Origin: Geomonas anaerohicana
GTDB taxonomy: Bacteria; Desulfobacterota; Desulfuromonadia; Geobacterales; Geobacteraceae
Assembly: GCF_016458305.1 (NCBI RefSeq)
Contig: NZ_JAEMHL010000009.1
Span: 1 to 64,000 of the forward strand
DNA length: 64,000 bases
Reading direction: 5' to 3'
Under the pieces are notes generated by a model, which saw only the letters and a list, made by a program, of their open reading frames with translations, was not told the DNA's origin and did no database searches. Position numbers and translations under genes: made by a program. This document shows positions 32,492 through 41,045 of this stretch, in pieces. Position 1 is the stretch's first letter, and every line of letters begins with the position of its first letter.

Positions 32492-35400
32492 CTATCGTTC
32501 TCCTTTGTTTCGCACCAGCAGTTCCAGCTGCCTCGCCACCCGCTCCAGCACCTCGCCCCAGTCGCCGCGCCGGCGCTGGCGGAACAGGCGGGCGGTCGGA
32601 TACCAGGGGGAATCCTCGCGCTCCATGAGCCAGCGCCAGTCGCAGGCCATCGGGAGCAGCACCCAGACCGGCACGCCCAGACCTCCGGCCAGGTGCGCCA
32701 CCGCGGTGTCCGCCGAGATGACCAGGTCGAGCTGGGTCAGGATGGCGGCGGTGTCGGCGAAGCTCTTGATCCCGGCGCCCAAGTCGGTGAGTTCCATCCC
32801 CGGCGGCGGGGTGGCAGCCTGTTCCGCGCCGTCCCCCACCTGGAGCGCGCAGAAGCGGGCGCCGGCAACCTGCGCCAGCGGCGCGAAGAGCGCCAGGGTG
32901 AGCGAGCGTTTCAGGTCGTCCTTGTAGGTTTTCCTCCCCGCCCAGACCAGCCCGACCCGCAACCCACCGCCCGGCAGCGCGCCCTTCCAGCGCCGCACCA
33001 AGGCGGGATCGGCGGCGAAATACGGGATGTCGGCCGGGATGGTGTCGACCACCGTGCCGCACAGGTGCGGCAGGCTCATGAGCGGCGCGTGGCAATCGAA
33101 CTCCGGCAGAGGCTCCCCGCGCACCAGCACCCGCGCGACACCGGGCACCGTGGTCAGCACCGGTGCTATCGGTTTCGCCTGGCACTGCACCAGCACCGTC
33201 GCCCCCTGGGCCGCCAGCACCGGCGCGTAGCGCACGAACTGGAAGGTGTCGCCGAAGCCCTGCTCGGCGTGGAGCAGGATGGTTTTGCCGGAAAGAGGAG
33301 AGCCGTCCCAAAGCGGCCGGGGCAGCTCCAGGCGCGGGATAGGATCCACCTTGTCGAAGCGCTGTTCGTAGCCCTGCCATCCCTCGCGGTACTCCCCGAG
33401 CTGCAGTTGCACCAGGGCGAGGTTCCAGCGGGCGTCGGCGTAGCCGGGATCAAGGGCGAGCACCTTGCGGTAGCAGTCGACGGCGGTCGCCACATCGTTC
33501 AGGGCGCGGCTTGCCGAGCCCAGGTTGTTGAGGGCGTGCAGGTAGTCCGGTTTCATGCCCAGCGCCCGGCGGTAGCACTCCACCGCTTCTTCCAGGCGCC
33601 CCCGTCCCTGGAGCGTGATGCCGAGCGCGTTCCAGGAGGGGAGGTAGCCGGGGTCGTCGGCCAGGATGGAGCGGAAGGTGGCCTCGGCCTGGTCCAGCTC
33701 TCCCATGGCGTCGTGCAGCTCACCCAGGTTGTGCCGGGCCTCCAGGTAGTCCGGGGCGACCGCGACCGCCCGTTGCAGGGCCTGCAGCGCCTCCTCGTAC
33801 TCACCCTGGTCCTTCAGGGCCAGCGCCAGGTTGTGCCAGGCCTGCGCCAGGTCCGGTTGCACGGCCAGGGCGCGCCGGTAGCAGTCGGCCGACTCGGCGA
33901 GCCGCCCCAGCGTATAGAGGCTGTTGCCCATGTTGTAGTGCGGTGCCACCAGGCCGGGACAGAGCTCGATGGCCTTACGGTAGCGCTCAATCGCCTCCGC
34001 CTGCCTCCCCGCCCCGTCGAGGGTGCACCCCTCGTCGTTGTAGCGCTCGGCCAGCCACATCGGGTCGGCGGCCGGCGCCTCTTCTCTGCCGGCTCTCTGC
34101 GCCAGAAGCATGCCCAGCTCCCGTAGCACCCGCTGCAGCACGCCATTCCAGTCCCCCGGCGTACTTTGCCGGAACAGGCGCATGGTCGGATACCAGGGCG
34201 AATCCTCGCGGTCGGTGAGCCAGCGCCAGTCCGGCACGAAGGGGACCAGGAGCCATACCGGCAGACCCAGCGCCCCGCACAGGTGCGCCACCGAGGTGTC
34301 GGCGGAAAGCACCAGGTCGAGCCGGCTGGCAAGCGCCGCGGTATCGGCGTAGTCGCCGATGGCGGGGGCCAGGTCGGTGACCGGCAGGATGGCGGCGAGG
34401 TCGCCGCGGGCGCCCAGTTGCAGGGAATAGAAGCTCACCCCGGCCCCGGCAACCCCGGCGAGCGCTGCCAGCATCTCCGTGGGGAGCGAGCGGTTCTGGT
34501 CGTTGGGGTGCCCCGGGTTCCCCTGCCAGGCCAGGCCCACCTTCAAGGTCCGATCCTCGGGGAAGCGGGCTGCGCAGGCCGCCACGCGCGTCGGGTCCGG
34601 CCGCAGGTAGGGGACCTGCGCGGGGATGCCGGCGAGGTCGGTCCCGAAGATGGCGGGGAGGTCCATGAGCGACACCTGCAGCTCGAAGGGGGGCAGGGTG
34701 TCGCCGCAGGCGAAGACCCCCTCGACGCCGGCAACGGTGGCCACCAGCGGCACGAGTCCCGGCGACTGTACCTCGACCAGGACGCGGCCGCCGCGTGCCG
34801 CAACCAGTGGTGCGTAGCGCACGAACTGGAGCGTGTCCCCCGCCCCCTGTTCGCCGTAAAGGAGGATGGTCCTGCCGGAAAGGGGCGCGCCGTCCCAGGG
34901 GGGAACCTGCTGCCAACGGCGTTGCGGCGCCTGGCTGCTCTTCTGGAAGCGCCAGGAAAACTCGCGCCACCCCTCGGCAAGCTCCCCGGTCATGAGCAGC
35001 AGCACGGCCAGGTTCCAATGGGCGTCGGCGTAACCGGGTGAGAGGCGCACCGCCTCCCGGAACTCGTGCAGCGCCTCGTCAAAACGCCCGAGCTCCTTCA
35101 AGGTGGTGCCGAGGTTATAGCGCGCCTTGACCAGTGCGGGGTCGAGCCGCAGGGCCTCGCGGTAGCATTGTTGCGCCCCGTCCAGATCGCCCAGCACCTG
35201 CCTCACGATCCCCAGCCCCTCGTGCAGCTCCGCTACCCCCGGTTCCAGGGCCAGCGCCTCTTCCAGGCTCTGCCGCGCTTCGGAGAAGCGCCCCTGCTGC
35301 TGCAGCGCCTGGGCCAGGGCATAGTGCGGCTGCCACTGCCGGGGCAGGAGCTGGGCGGCCTTGGTGAAGCGGACCGTCGCCTCGCCCGGCTTGCCGACGG

Positions 35401-36838
35401 CAGCCAGGAAGGCCCCCATCAGGTAGTGGCTCCCCCCGTCGAAGGGATGCGCGGCCAGCCGCCGCTCCAGGAAACCCTCTACGGCATCGCCAAGCGCGGC
35501 ACGCAGCCGCTCGACCACCTCGCCCCACTCCCCCTGCGTCTGCTGCCGGAACAGGCGCATGGTCGGATACCAGGGCGAATCCTCCCGGCGGTGCAGCCAG
35601 CGGTAGTCGCCCGCCATGGGGAGCATGAGCCAGACCGGCTTACCCAGCGCCCCGGCCAGGTGTGCCACCGAGGTGTCGATAGAGATGACCAGGTCGAGTT
35701 GGGCGATGAAGGCGGCGGTATCGCCGAAATCGCGGATGGCGGCGGTGAAATCGATGAGGCCGGGGCACTCTCCCGGTCCGGCCGCCGCCTCCCCCACCTG
35801 CAGCGAGTAAAGGCTCGCCCCCGGGATGCCGCACAAGGGCGCCAGCGCCTGGAGCGAGCAGGAGCGGAAGGGATCGGGGACCGCCTTGCCGGCCCAGACC
35901 AGCCCCACCCTGAAACCGGCATCGGCGGACAGCTTGGCCTGCCAGAGCCCGAGCCGCTGCGGCGGAGGGGAGAGGTACGGGACCTGGTCGGGGACGGTCT
36001 CCAAGGTGGTATCGAAGAGGTGCGGCAGCGACATCAGGGGGATCTCGAGGTCGAACTCGGGGAGCGGCTCGCCCATGACGCAGACCTCGGCGACACCGGG
36101 CATGCCGCGCAGAAGCGGCACCAGCGCGGCCGACTGGCACTCCGCGATGACGGTGCCGCCAGCTTGAGCGACCAGGGGTAGGTAGCGGGCGAACTGGATG
36201 GTATCTCCGAACCCCTGCTCCCCGTGCACCAGTATCCGTTTGCCCTCAAGCGGGGCGCCGTCCCAGGCCGGCGCCTGGAAGCCGCGCCTGGGCGAGGTGA
36301 AGTCGTCCCTTTGCCAGCGCCACTGGTACTCGGCCCACCCTTCGCGGAACTCCCCCGCCAGCAGGAGGGCGAGGGCCAGGTTCCAGTGCGCGTCGGCGCA
36401 GTCGGGGAGGCGCCGCACCAGGTCGCGGAATACGGCGATGGCCCCGTCGACGTCGCCTGAGCGCTGCAGCGCCCCGCCCAGGGCGATGGCGGGTTCCGGC
36501 GCATCCGGCGCCTGCGCCAGTGCCAGCCGGAACTGTTCCGCGGCCTGCGCAAACCGCCCCAGCTTGAAAAGCGAGGAGCCCATGTTGTTCAGGGCGAGCG
36601 GGTCCCCTTCCCGCAAGGCCAGCGCCGCGCGGTACTGTGCCAGCGCCTCCTCGTGACGGCCGGTGTCGTCCAGGAGCGCCCCCAGGTTGATGTGCACGTC
36701 CGGGAGGAGGGTTCCCCCCGCCGCCGCGAGGGCGCGGTAGATCGGCTCCGCCTCGGCCAGACGCCCGGCGCGCTGCATCTCCAGGGCGTGGGCGAACTCC
36801 TGCGCCAGGTCGGGCTGTCGGGTCAGGACGCTAGGCAT
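32492..36838 (-). CDS. Giant TPR-GT9-like protein with three modules
   Basis: A 1448-residue protein built from three successive TPR + GT9-like modules (roughly 1-450, 455-910, 925-1448). Each ends with EDSPWYPTxRLFRQ, preceded by DTxVAHLxGxLGxPVWxLxP and a DWRWL-type segment. The first module's TPR array is shorter than the other two. With the next gene this makes five copies of one module in tandem. Its ATG overlaps the GT4 stop region by 8 nt, so the two genes are translationally linked. The product is probably cytoplasmic, with no signal peptide or membrane helix seen. The glycosyltransferase role is inferred from fold-type motifs; substrate unknown. Confidence 0.8.
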   Translation of the reverse strand: MPSVLTRQPDLAQEFAHALEMQRAGRLAEAEPIYRALAAAGGTLLPDVHINLGALLDDTGRHEEALAQYRAALALREGDPLALNNMGSSLFKLGRFAQAAEQFRLALAQAPDAPEPAIALGGALQRSGDVDGAIAVFRDLVRRLPDCADAHWNLALALLLAGEFREGWAEYQWRWQRDDFTSPRRGFQAPAWDGAPLEGKRILVHGEQGFGDTIQFARYLPLVAQAGGTVIAECQSAALVPLLRGMPGVAEVCVMGEPLPEFDLEIPLMSLPHLFDTTLETVPDQVPYLSPPPQRLGLWQAKLSADAGFRVGLVWAGKAVPDPFRSCSLQALAPLCGIPGASLYSLQVGEAAAGPGECPGLIDFTAAIRDFGDTAAFIAQLDLVISIDTSVAHLAGALGKPVWLMLPMAGDYRWLHRREDSPWYPTMRLFRQQTQGEWGEVVERLRAALGDAVEGFLERRLAAHPFDGGSHYLMGAFLAAVGKPGEATVRFTKAAQLLPRQWQPHYALAQALQQQGRFSEARQSLEEALALEPGVAELHEGLGIVRQVLGDLDGAQQCYREALRLDPALVKARYNLGTTLKELGRFDEALHEFREAVRLSPGYADAHWNLAVLLLMTGELAEGWREFSWRFQKSSQAPQRRWQQVPPWDGAPLSGRTILLYGEQGAGDTLQFVRYAPLVAARGGRVLVEVQSPGLVPLVATVAGVEGVFACGDTLPPFELQVSLMDLPAIFGTDLAGIPAQVPYLRPDPTRVAACAARFPEDRTLKVGLAWQGNPGHPNDQNRSLPTEMLAALAGVAGAGVSFYSLQLGARGDLAAILPVTDLAPAIGDYADTAALASRLDLVLSADTSVAHLCGALGLPVWLLVPFVPDWRWLTDREDSPWYPTMRLFRQSTPGDWNGVLQRVLRELGMLLAQRAGREEAPAADPMWLAERYNDEGCTLDGAGRQAEAIERYRKAIELCPGLVAPHYNMGNSLYTLGRLAESADCYRRALAVQPDLAQAWHNLALALKDQGEYEEALQALQRAVAVAPDYLEARHNLGELHDAMGELDQAEATFRSILADDPGYLPSWNALGITLQGRGRLEEAVECYRRALGMKPDYLHALNNLGSASRALNDVATAVDCYRKVLALDPGYADARWNLALVQLQLGEYREGWQGYEQRFDKVDPIPRLELPRPLWDGSPLSGKTILLHAEQGFGDTFQFVRYAPVLAAQGATVLVQCQAKPIAPVLTTVPGVARVLVRGEPLPEFDCHAPLMSLPHLCGTVVDTIPADIPYFAADPALVRRWKGALPGGGLRVGLVWAGRKTYKDDLKRSLTLALFAPLAQVAGARFCALQVGDGAEQAATPPPGMELTDLGAGIKSFADTAAILTQLDLVISADTAVAHLAGGLGVPVWVLLPMACDWRWLMEREDSPWYPTARLFRQRRRGDWGEVLERVARQLELLVRNKGER

Positions 36839-37883
36839 TGCGCATCCGGGCGAGCTCCGCCTGGTTGGCGAGCTTGGTGGCGACGTAGTGGAACTGGCGC
36901 GCGGCGCCGCTCCAGGTGAGGTTCTTCATCTCCTGCGCGGCGAGCGCCCCCTTGCCCGGGAGCTCGTGCCGGTTGCGGTAGACGTGTTCCAGCATCTCGA
37001 TGATCTCTTCCAGCTCCGGCTCCTCCCAGACGCCGGTCTGCACGCCGCCGCTGGTGACCACCATGGGACGGTAACGGGTCAGCGGATAGGCGATGGCGGG
37101 GTTGATCACGTCGGCGTGGCCGCTGGTCTCCGAGGCGATCACCGACCTGCCGCAGGCCATGTACTCGCACATGACCATGTTGTTCCCCCCTTCGCAGCGG
37201 TTGGGGAACAGCCCGACGTGCGTCCCGGCGAAGACGTCCCTGATGGCATTGTTGTGCACCAGCGGGTGCACCACGGTGCGCGCCGGGTCGAGCCCGTTTT
37301 CCAGGGCGCAGCGCCCCGGGACGCTCAGGAAGTCGACCTCGTCGTGGCGGTAGGTGATGAAGGGGGAGCTTTCCATGGTGAGCAGCGAAAAGGGCCATTG
37401 GTTGGCCCAGCTGCAGGAGAGGTAGACGTCGCCGTGTCGCTGCATGAGCACCTTCATGGCGGCGATGACCAGGTCCTGCCCCTTCCTGAGCTCGAACTTG
37501 CCGCCCGAGAAGACCACGAAGCGGTCGTCCGGGGGGAGCGGCAGCGGGTAGAAGCGCTCCGGGTCCACCCCCTGCAGGATGGTGCCGCAGTTCTTCACGC
37601 CGCCGATGCGCAGCAGGTACTCGCACCATTTGGAGCCGGCGACGATGAAATCCCATTTGCGTGCGGCTTCGCGGGTGAAGTTGAGGATCTCGATGCTGTT
37701 TTCGAAGAAGCAGTAGCCGATGTTGATGGCGTCCCAGGCATCGGGGTTCAGCGGGGCGAGGTTCTGCGACATGCAGTGCAGCGTTACCCCCGGCACCGGG
37801 GGGAGTTGGGCAATCTCGCGCTCCAGGTAGGTCCCGGCGATGCCCCAGCCATGCATGGAGCCGCTGGGCATGGATACTCTCAT
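36831..37883 (-). CDS. GT4-family glycosyltransferase
   Basis: A 350-residue GT-B glycosyltransferase. The N-terminus is MRVSMPSGSMHGWGIAGTYL. A phosphate-binding FVVFSGGKFELRKGQDLVI segment sits in the middle, and the C-terminal donor-site region FPNRCEGGNNMVMCEYMACG matches the GT4 E-x7-E pattern. Start 37883 is chosen over the longer frame from 37931 because the latter begins within the promoter and because GAGG lies upstream. It is the first gene of the operon with the two TPR-GT9-like giants, driven by a sigma-54-type promoter 44 nt upstream. Confidence 0.8.
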   Translation of the reverse strand: MRVSMPSGSMHGWGIAGTYLEREIAQLPPVPGVTLHCMSQNLAPLNPDAWDAINIGYCFFENSIEILNFTREAARKWDFIVAGSKWCEYLLRIGGVKNCGTILQGVDPERFYPLPLPPDDRFVVFSGGKFELRKGQDLVIAAMKVLMQRHGDVYLSCSWANQWPFSLLTMESSPFITYRHDEVDFLSVPGRCALENGLDPARTVVHPLVHNNAIRDVFAGTHVGLFPNRCEGGNNMVMCEYMACGRSVIASETSGHADVINPAIAYPLTRYRPMVVTSGGVQTGVWEEPELEEIIEMLEHVYRNRHELPGKGALAAQEMKNLTWSGAARQFHYVATKLANQAELARMRNA

Positions 37884-37926
37884 GGATGAAAACCTCACAG
37901 TGGTGATGGGTCGACCACTACACGTG

Positions 37927-37942
37927 AGCAACTACCGTACCA
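37927..37942 (-). promoter_or_regulatory. Sigma-54 promoter of the GT4/TPR-GT9 operon
   Basis: On the minus strand TGGTACGGTAGTTGCT differs from the consensus TGGCACGnnnnTTGCW at one position and has exact spacing. The predicted start is near 37915, giving a leader of about 32 nt. Confidence 0.75.
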
Positions 37943-38025
37943 GAGAGAACAGTGGGTGGCTAAAGGGTTGAAAAAGGTGGGGTTTGCCGCAACAGGGCAG
38001 GTGGCGGGTCATTTGTTTGACAGCC

Positions 38026-38041
38026 GGTCCGACGTCGGACC
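38026..38041. repeat. 16-bp perfect palindrome
   Basis: GGTCCGACGTCGGACC lies between the motB terminator and the GT4 operon promoter. It belongs to a repeat-rich spacer with two copies of GGGGACAGGCACC (about 38054 and 38081). It could be an operator or repeat debris. Confidence 0.45.
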
Positions 38042-38077
38042 AGTCGGACGAAGGGGACAGGCACCTGGCGGATGGAC

Positions 38078-38114
38078 AAAGGGGACAGGCACCCGACGGA
38101 GCCAGTCCCCTTTT
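38078..38114 (-). terminator. Palindromic repeat acting as motB terminator
   Basis: AAAGGGGACAGGCACC and GGAGCCAGTCCCCTTTT form a long imperfect stem immediately after the motB stop. The same palindrome family recurs at 54871-54909 and 58310-58345. Confidence 0.7.
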
Positions 38115-38118
38115 ACGA

Positions 38119-38892
38119 CTACGGCTCGTTGCGCTCGCTCTGCTCGGAGAGAAGGACGATGTCGACGCGGCGGTTCTGGGCGCGCCCTTCTGCCTCGCTG
38201 TTGTCGGCTACCGGGCGATACTCGCCGTAGCCGGCGGCGGAGATCCGGGCGGGGTCGAAGTCTTCCTGCTTGGTGAGGTACTGCAGCACGTTGGTGGCGC
38301 GCGCGGTGGAAAGCTCCCAGTTGGACGGGAACGCGGCGGTGCTGATGGGAATGTTGTCGGTGTGCCCCTCGACCCGCACCGCGTTGGAATAGCTGGCCAG
38401 GGAGGCCACCACGTCCTTCAACAGGCTCAAGGAACTCTGCTTCAAGGTGGCGCTGCCGCTGTCGAAGAACCCTGCTTCCTTCAGACTCACCACCAGGCCA
38501 CGCTGGGTCACCGAAACCGAGACCTTGTTCTGCGCCCCCGCCTTCATCAGGTACGCCTCGATGGAGGCCTTGGTGGCCCGGAAGTCCTGCTCGCTGCCGC
38601 GGGTCCTGGTGCTGCTCATCCGCTTGGGAGCCTGGGTGATCTTGTGGATGGAGGGGATGACGCTCATGGAACCGGCGTCGATGACGGTGGGCTTTTGGCC
38701 AGCCGAGGTGGTGCTGTAGCCGAAGGACTCGCGCATGGAGGCGAGCACCTCCTCGGCCTTTTTCTTGTCGGTCTGGCTCATGGCGTAGAGCGTCACGAAC
38801 ACGGCGAACAGCAGCGTGATGAAGTCGGCGTAGGATACCAGCCAGCGCTCGTGGTTGGGTTCTTTTTCGTGCTGGGCCTTTTTCTTAGCCAT
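38119..38892 (-). CDS. motB: Flagellar motor stator protein MotB
   Basis: A 257-residue protein. It has one transmembrane helix (17-38, WLVSYADFITLLFAVFVTLY) with the proton-accepting Asp23, then a plug/linker and a C-terminal OmpA-like peptidoglycan-binding domain (VRVEGHTDNIPI; LSTARATNVLQYL). It forms the stator with MotA. Its ATG directly abuts the motA stop. Confidence 0.95.
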   Translation of the reverse strand: MAKKKAQHEKEPNHERWLVSYADFITLLFAVFVTLYAMSQTDKKKAEEVLASMRESFGYSTTSAGQKPTVIDAGSMSVIPSIHKITQAPKRMSSTRTRGSEQDFRATKASIEAYLMKAGAQNKVSVSVTQRGLVVSLKEAGFFDSGSATLKQSSLSLLKDVVASLASYSNAVRVEGHTDNIPISTAAFPSNWELSTARATNVLQYLTKQEDFDPARISAAGYGEYRPVADNSEAEGRAQNRRVDIVLLSEQSERNEP

Positions 38893-39657
38893 TTACTTCC
38901 CCTTCTTCTCTCCACCGTCATGCAGGTAGGCCCTGAGCTTCTGCTCGATGAAGTGGGGGTTCTCGCCGTTCTGGATGGCGATGAGCCCCTCGATGACCAT
39001 CTCCTTCTGCAACAGCTCTTCCTTGAGACGGATCTTCAGCTTGGTGCCGAAGGGGATGCAGAAGATGTTGGCGGTCATCAGGCCGTAGATGGTGGCCACG
39101 AAGGCGACGGCGATGCCGCCCCCGAGCTTGGAGGGGTCGGAAAGGTTGCTCATGACGTGGATCAGGCCGAGCACGGCGCCGATGATACCGATGGTGGGGG
39201 CAAAGCCGCCGGCAGCCTCGAAGACCTCGGCGCTGTGCTTGCCGTGCGACTCGAAGGAGGTCAGCTCGATCTCCATGGTCTCCCTGAGCTTCTGCGGGTC
39301 GATGCCATCGACCACCAGCGAAATCCCCTTCTTGGTAAAGGAATCCTTCACCGTCTGGGCTTCCTGCTCCAGCGAGATCAGGCCGTTTCTGCGAGCCTTG
39401 GCCGCGTAGTTGATGATGTTCTTGATCACCGCCTCGGGGTCTTCCTTGGGGGGCATGAAGACCTTCTTCAGGTCCTTCACCGCGGCCATCAGGACCGGCA
39501 GCGGGAAGCTGACGATGGTCGCCGCCGAGGTGCCGCCGAGGACGATAATGGCCGCCGTCGGCTGTATCAGCGCCGACATGTGCAGCCCTTCCAGGGCCGC
39601 GCCGCCGAAGACGGCGAAGAGGCCCAGGGCTATTCCGATTAGGGTCGATAAATCCAT
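38893..39657 (-). CDS. motA: Flagellar motor stator protein MotA
   Basis: A 254-residue inner-membrane protein with four hydrophobic helices. It has the family features GGTSAATIVSFPL, the cytoplasmic loop with charged rotor-contacting residues, and PTIGIIGAVLGLIHVM. With MotB it forms the ion channel that drives flagellar rotation. Co-transcribed with flbD upstream. Confidence 0.95.
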   Translation of the reverse strand: MDLSTLIGIALGLFAVFGGAALEGLHMSALIQPTAAIIVLGGTSAATIVSFPLPVLMAAVKDLKKVFMPPKEDPEAVIKNIINYAAKARRNGLISLEQEAQTVKDSFTKKGISLVVDGIDPQKLRETMEIELTSFESHGKHSAEVFEAAGGFAPTIGIIGAVLGLIHVMSNLSDPSKLGGGIAVAFVATIYGLMTANIFCIPFGTKLKIRLKEELLQKEMVIEGLIAIQNGENPHFIEQKLRAYLHDGGEKKGK

Positions 39658-39696
39658 AACTGTTCCCGGATTGAGAAGACGCTCCCTTGCGAGCGG

Positions 39697-39954
39697 TTAT
39701 ATCCTGCAGTTGGGTTGGTAGCTTTCCGCATCCCTTTTGCGCAGGTAGCGCCGGGCCACGCTCGACGAGGCGTGCCGGAACAGGTGCGCCTTGAAGTTGA
39801 CGATCCGGCTGATCACCACCCGCGCCGGCTCCAGTACCAGGTATCGGTTGCCGTTGGAAAGGGTGATGTGGGTGTCCGGGGTCTCCGTGATGAGCTCTAT
39901 CAGGTCCGGGTTCAGGTACATCTCGGAGCCGTCTCGTGTGGTCACCTTGATCAT
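39697..39954 (-). CDS. flbD: FlbD-family flagellar protein
   Basis: An 85-residue protein of the FlbD (PF06289) family: MIKVTTRDGSEMYLNPDLIE at the start, TPDTHITLSNGNRYLV in the middle. Members are usually next to motA-motB. They are small cytoplasmic proteins needed for motility, with unclear function. The C-terminal 25 residues (FRHASSSVARRYLRKRDA) extend beyond the typical length. Start 39954 (GGGGGAAG upstream) is preferred over 40026. Confidence 0.85.
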   Translation of the reverse strand: MIKVTTRDGSEMYLNPDLIELITETPDTHITLSNGNRYLVLEPARVVISRIVNFKAHLFRHASSSVARRYLRKRDAESYQPNCRI

Positions 39955-39989
39955 GGCTTCCCCCTGCGGAATGCGGCAGCTAATTTTGT

Positions 39990-40016
39990 TTTTCGGATGC
40001 AGCACCGAAAGCTTTA
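39990..40016 (-). promoter_or_regulatory. Probable FliA promoter of flbD-motA-motB
   Basis: On the minus strand TAAA, 15 nt, then TCCGAAAA compares with TAAA-N15-GCCGATAA (two mismatches in the -10). The predicted start is near 39983, about 29 nt before flbD. The placement fits the usual FliA control of motor genes. Confidence 0.55.
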
Positions 40017-40042
40017 GCGCTATCACCGCCCTTCGTCAAAAA

Positions 40043-40085
40043 AGAAATTGAAAAGGCCGTGCGAGCCTGGCCAGCTCACACGGCC
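40043..40085 (-). terminator. Rho-independent terminator after flgL
   Basis: On the minus strand GGCCGTGTGAGC and GCTCGCACGGCC form an 11-of-12-bp stem with a 7-nt loop, followed by TTTTCAATTT. It closes the large flagellar operon. Confidence 0.85.
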
Positions 40086-40114
40086 CTTGGTGGCGCGGGG
40101 GATACGCGACAACC

Positions 40115-41035
40115 CTACTTCATGTAGTCCAAAAGCGAGAGCTGGCTCAGCTTGGAGGTGGCCGACAGCGCCGCGTTGAAGGCGGTGGTCTGCTGGGAAA
40201 GCACCACCCCGGCCTTGGCGTAGTCCACGTTCTGGATGTCGCCGAAGACGGTCTTCAGCGTGTTCTGGTTGTTGGCGATCATGCTCTTCATGTTGTCCAG
40301 GCGCACCAGGCGCCCCGCGACGTCGCTCTGGGCCACGGTGATCTGGTCCGCGCCCGCCTTGACGTTCTTGACCCCGTCCAGGATCCCCTGGCTGTTCTTG
40401 CTGCCGATCGCGGAGATGAGGGCGTCGATGGAACCGATGATGTCCACCGGACCCTGCCCCGCGGTGGCCCCGCTCCCCACCGCCGCCGGCGGGTTGCCGC
40501 CGCGCAGGAGGTCGCCGCCGGATACGGTGGTGCCCACGGTGCTGTTGGGGGCGATCTCCACCTGCGGGATGTCGGTGGTGCCGCTGAAGACGCCGGTGGA
40601 GCTGAAGGGCTGGCTGGTGGAGAAGCCACCGAAGACGTACTGGTCGCCCAGGCGGGTGTTGCCCATGTCGATCAGCTGGCTCTTCAACTGGGTCAGGTTG
40701 GTCACCGCGCTGGCGGTCCCGGCGGCGTCCAGGGTGCCGGCCACCATGTCGCCGGCGATCTTCTTCACCTGCTGCATCAGGGTTGCCATGCTGGTGAGCG
40801 AAGTATTGGTCACGTTCAGGAGCGTCTCGGCCTTGGTGATGTTGGAGCTGTACTGGTCCCCCGAGGCGATCTGCTCCTTCAGGTCCAGAAGCTGCCTGGT
40901 GGAAAGGGGATCGTCGCTGGGGCGGTTGATGTTGTAGCCCGAGGCGATCTGTTCCTGGAGCTGGTCGATCGCGGTGCGCCCCTGCTGCAGGTTGTAGATG
41001 GCGTTGTCGGCGCTCATGCCGGGGGTGATTCTCAT
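40115..41035 (-). CDS. flgL: Flagellar hook-filament junction protein FlgL
   Basis: A 306-residue protein. The N-terminal helix is flagellin-like (ITPGMSADNAIYNLQQGRTA; IASGYNINRPSDDP) and the C-terminus is LSQQTTAFNAALSATSKLSQ. It joins FlgK to the filament. The middle, about 165-205, is Gly/Ser/Thr-rich. Last gene of the operon, 10 nt after flgK. Confidence 0.93.
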   Translation of the reverse strand: MRITPGMSADNAIYNLQQGRTAIDQLQEQIASGYNINRPSDDPLSTRQLLDLKEQIASGDQYSSNITKAETLLNVTNTSLTSMATLMQQVKKIAGDMVAGTLDAAGTASAVTNLTQLKSQLIDMGNTRLGDQYVFGGFSTSQPFSSTGVFSGTTDIPQVEIAPNSTVGTTVSGGDLLRGGNPPAAVGSGATAGQGPVDIIGSIDALISAIGSKNSQGILDGVKNVKAGADQITVAQSDVAGRLVRLDNMKSMIANNQNTLKTVFGDIQNVDYAKAGVVLSQQTTAFNAALSATSKLSQLSLLDYMK

Positions 41036-41045
41036 AGCGATTCTC

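Noticed and set aside
29519-36838. Frameshift or assembly error joining several genes
   Set aside because: The modules continue in frame with complete motifs in each copy and plausible TPR linkers. They look like true tandem duplications, although repeat collapse or expansion in assembly cannot be excluded from sequence alone.
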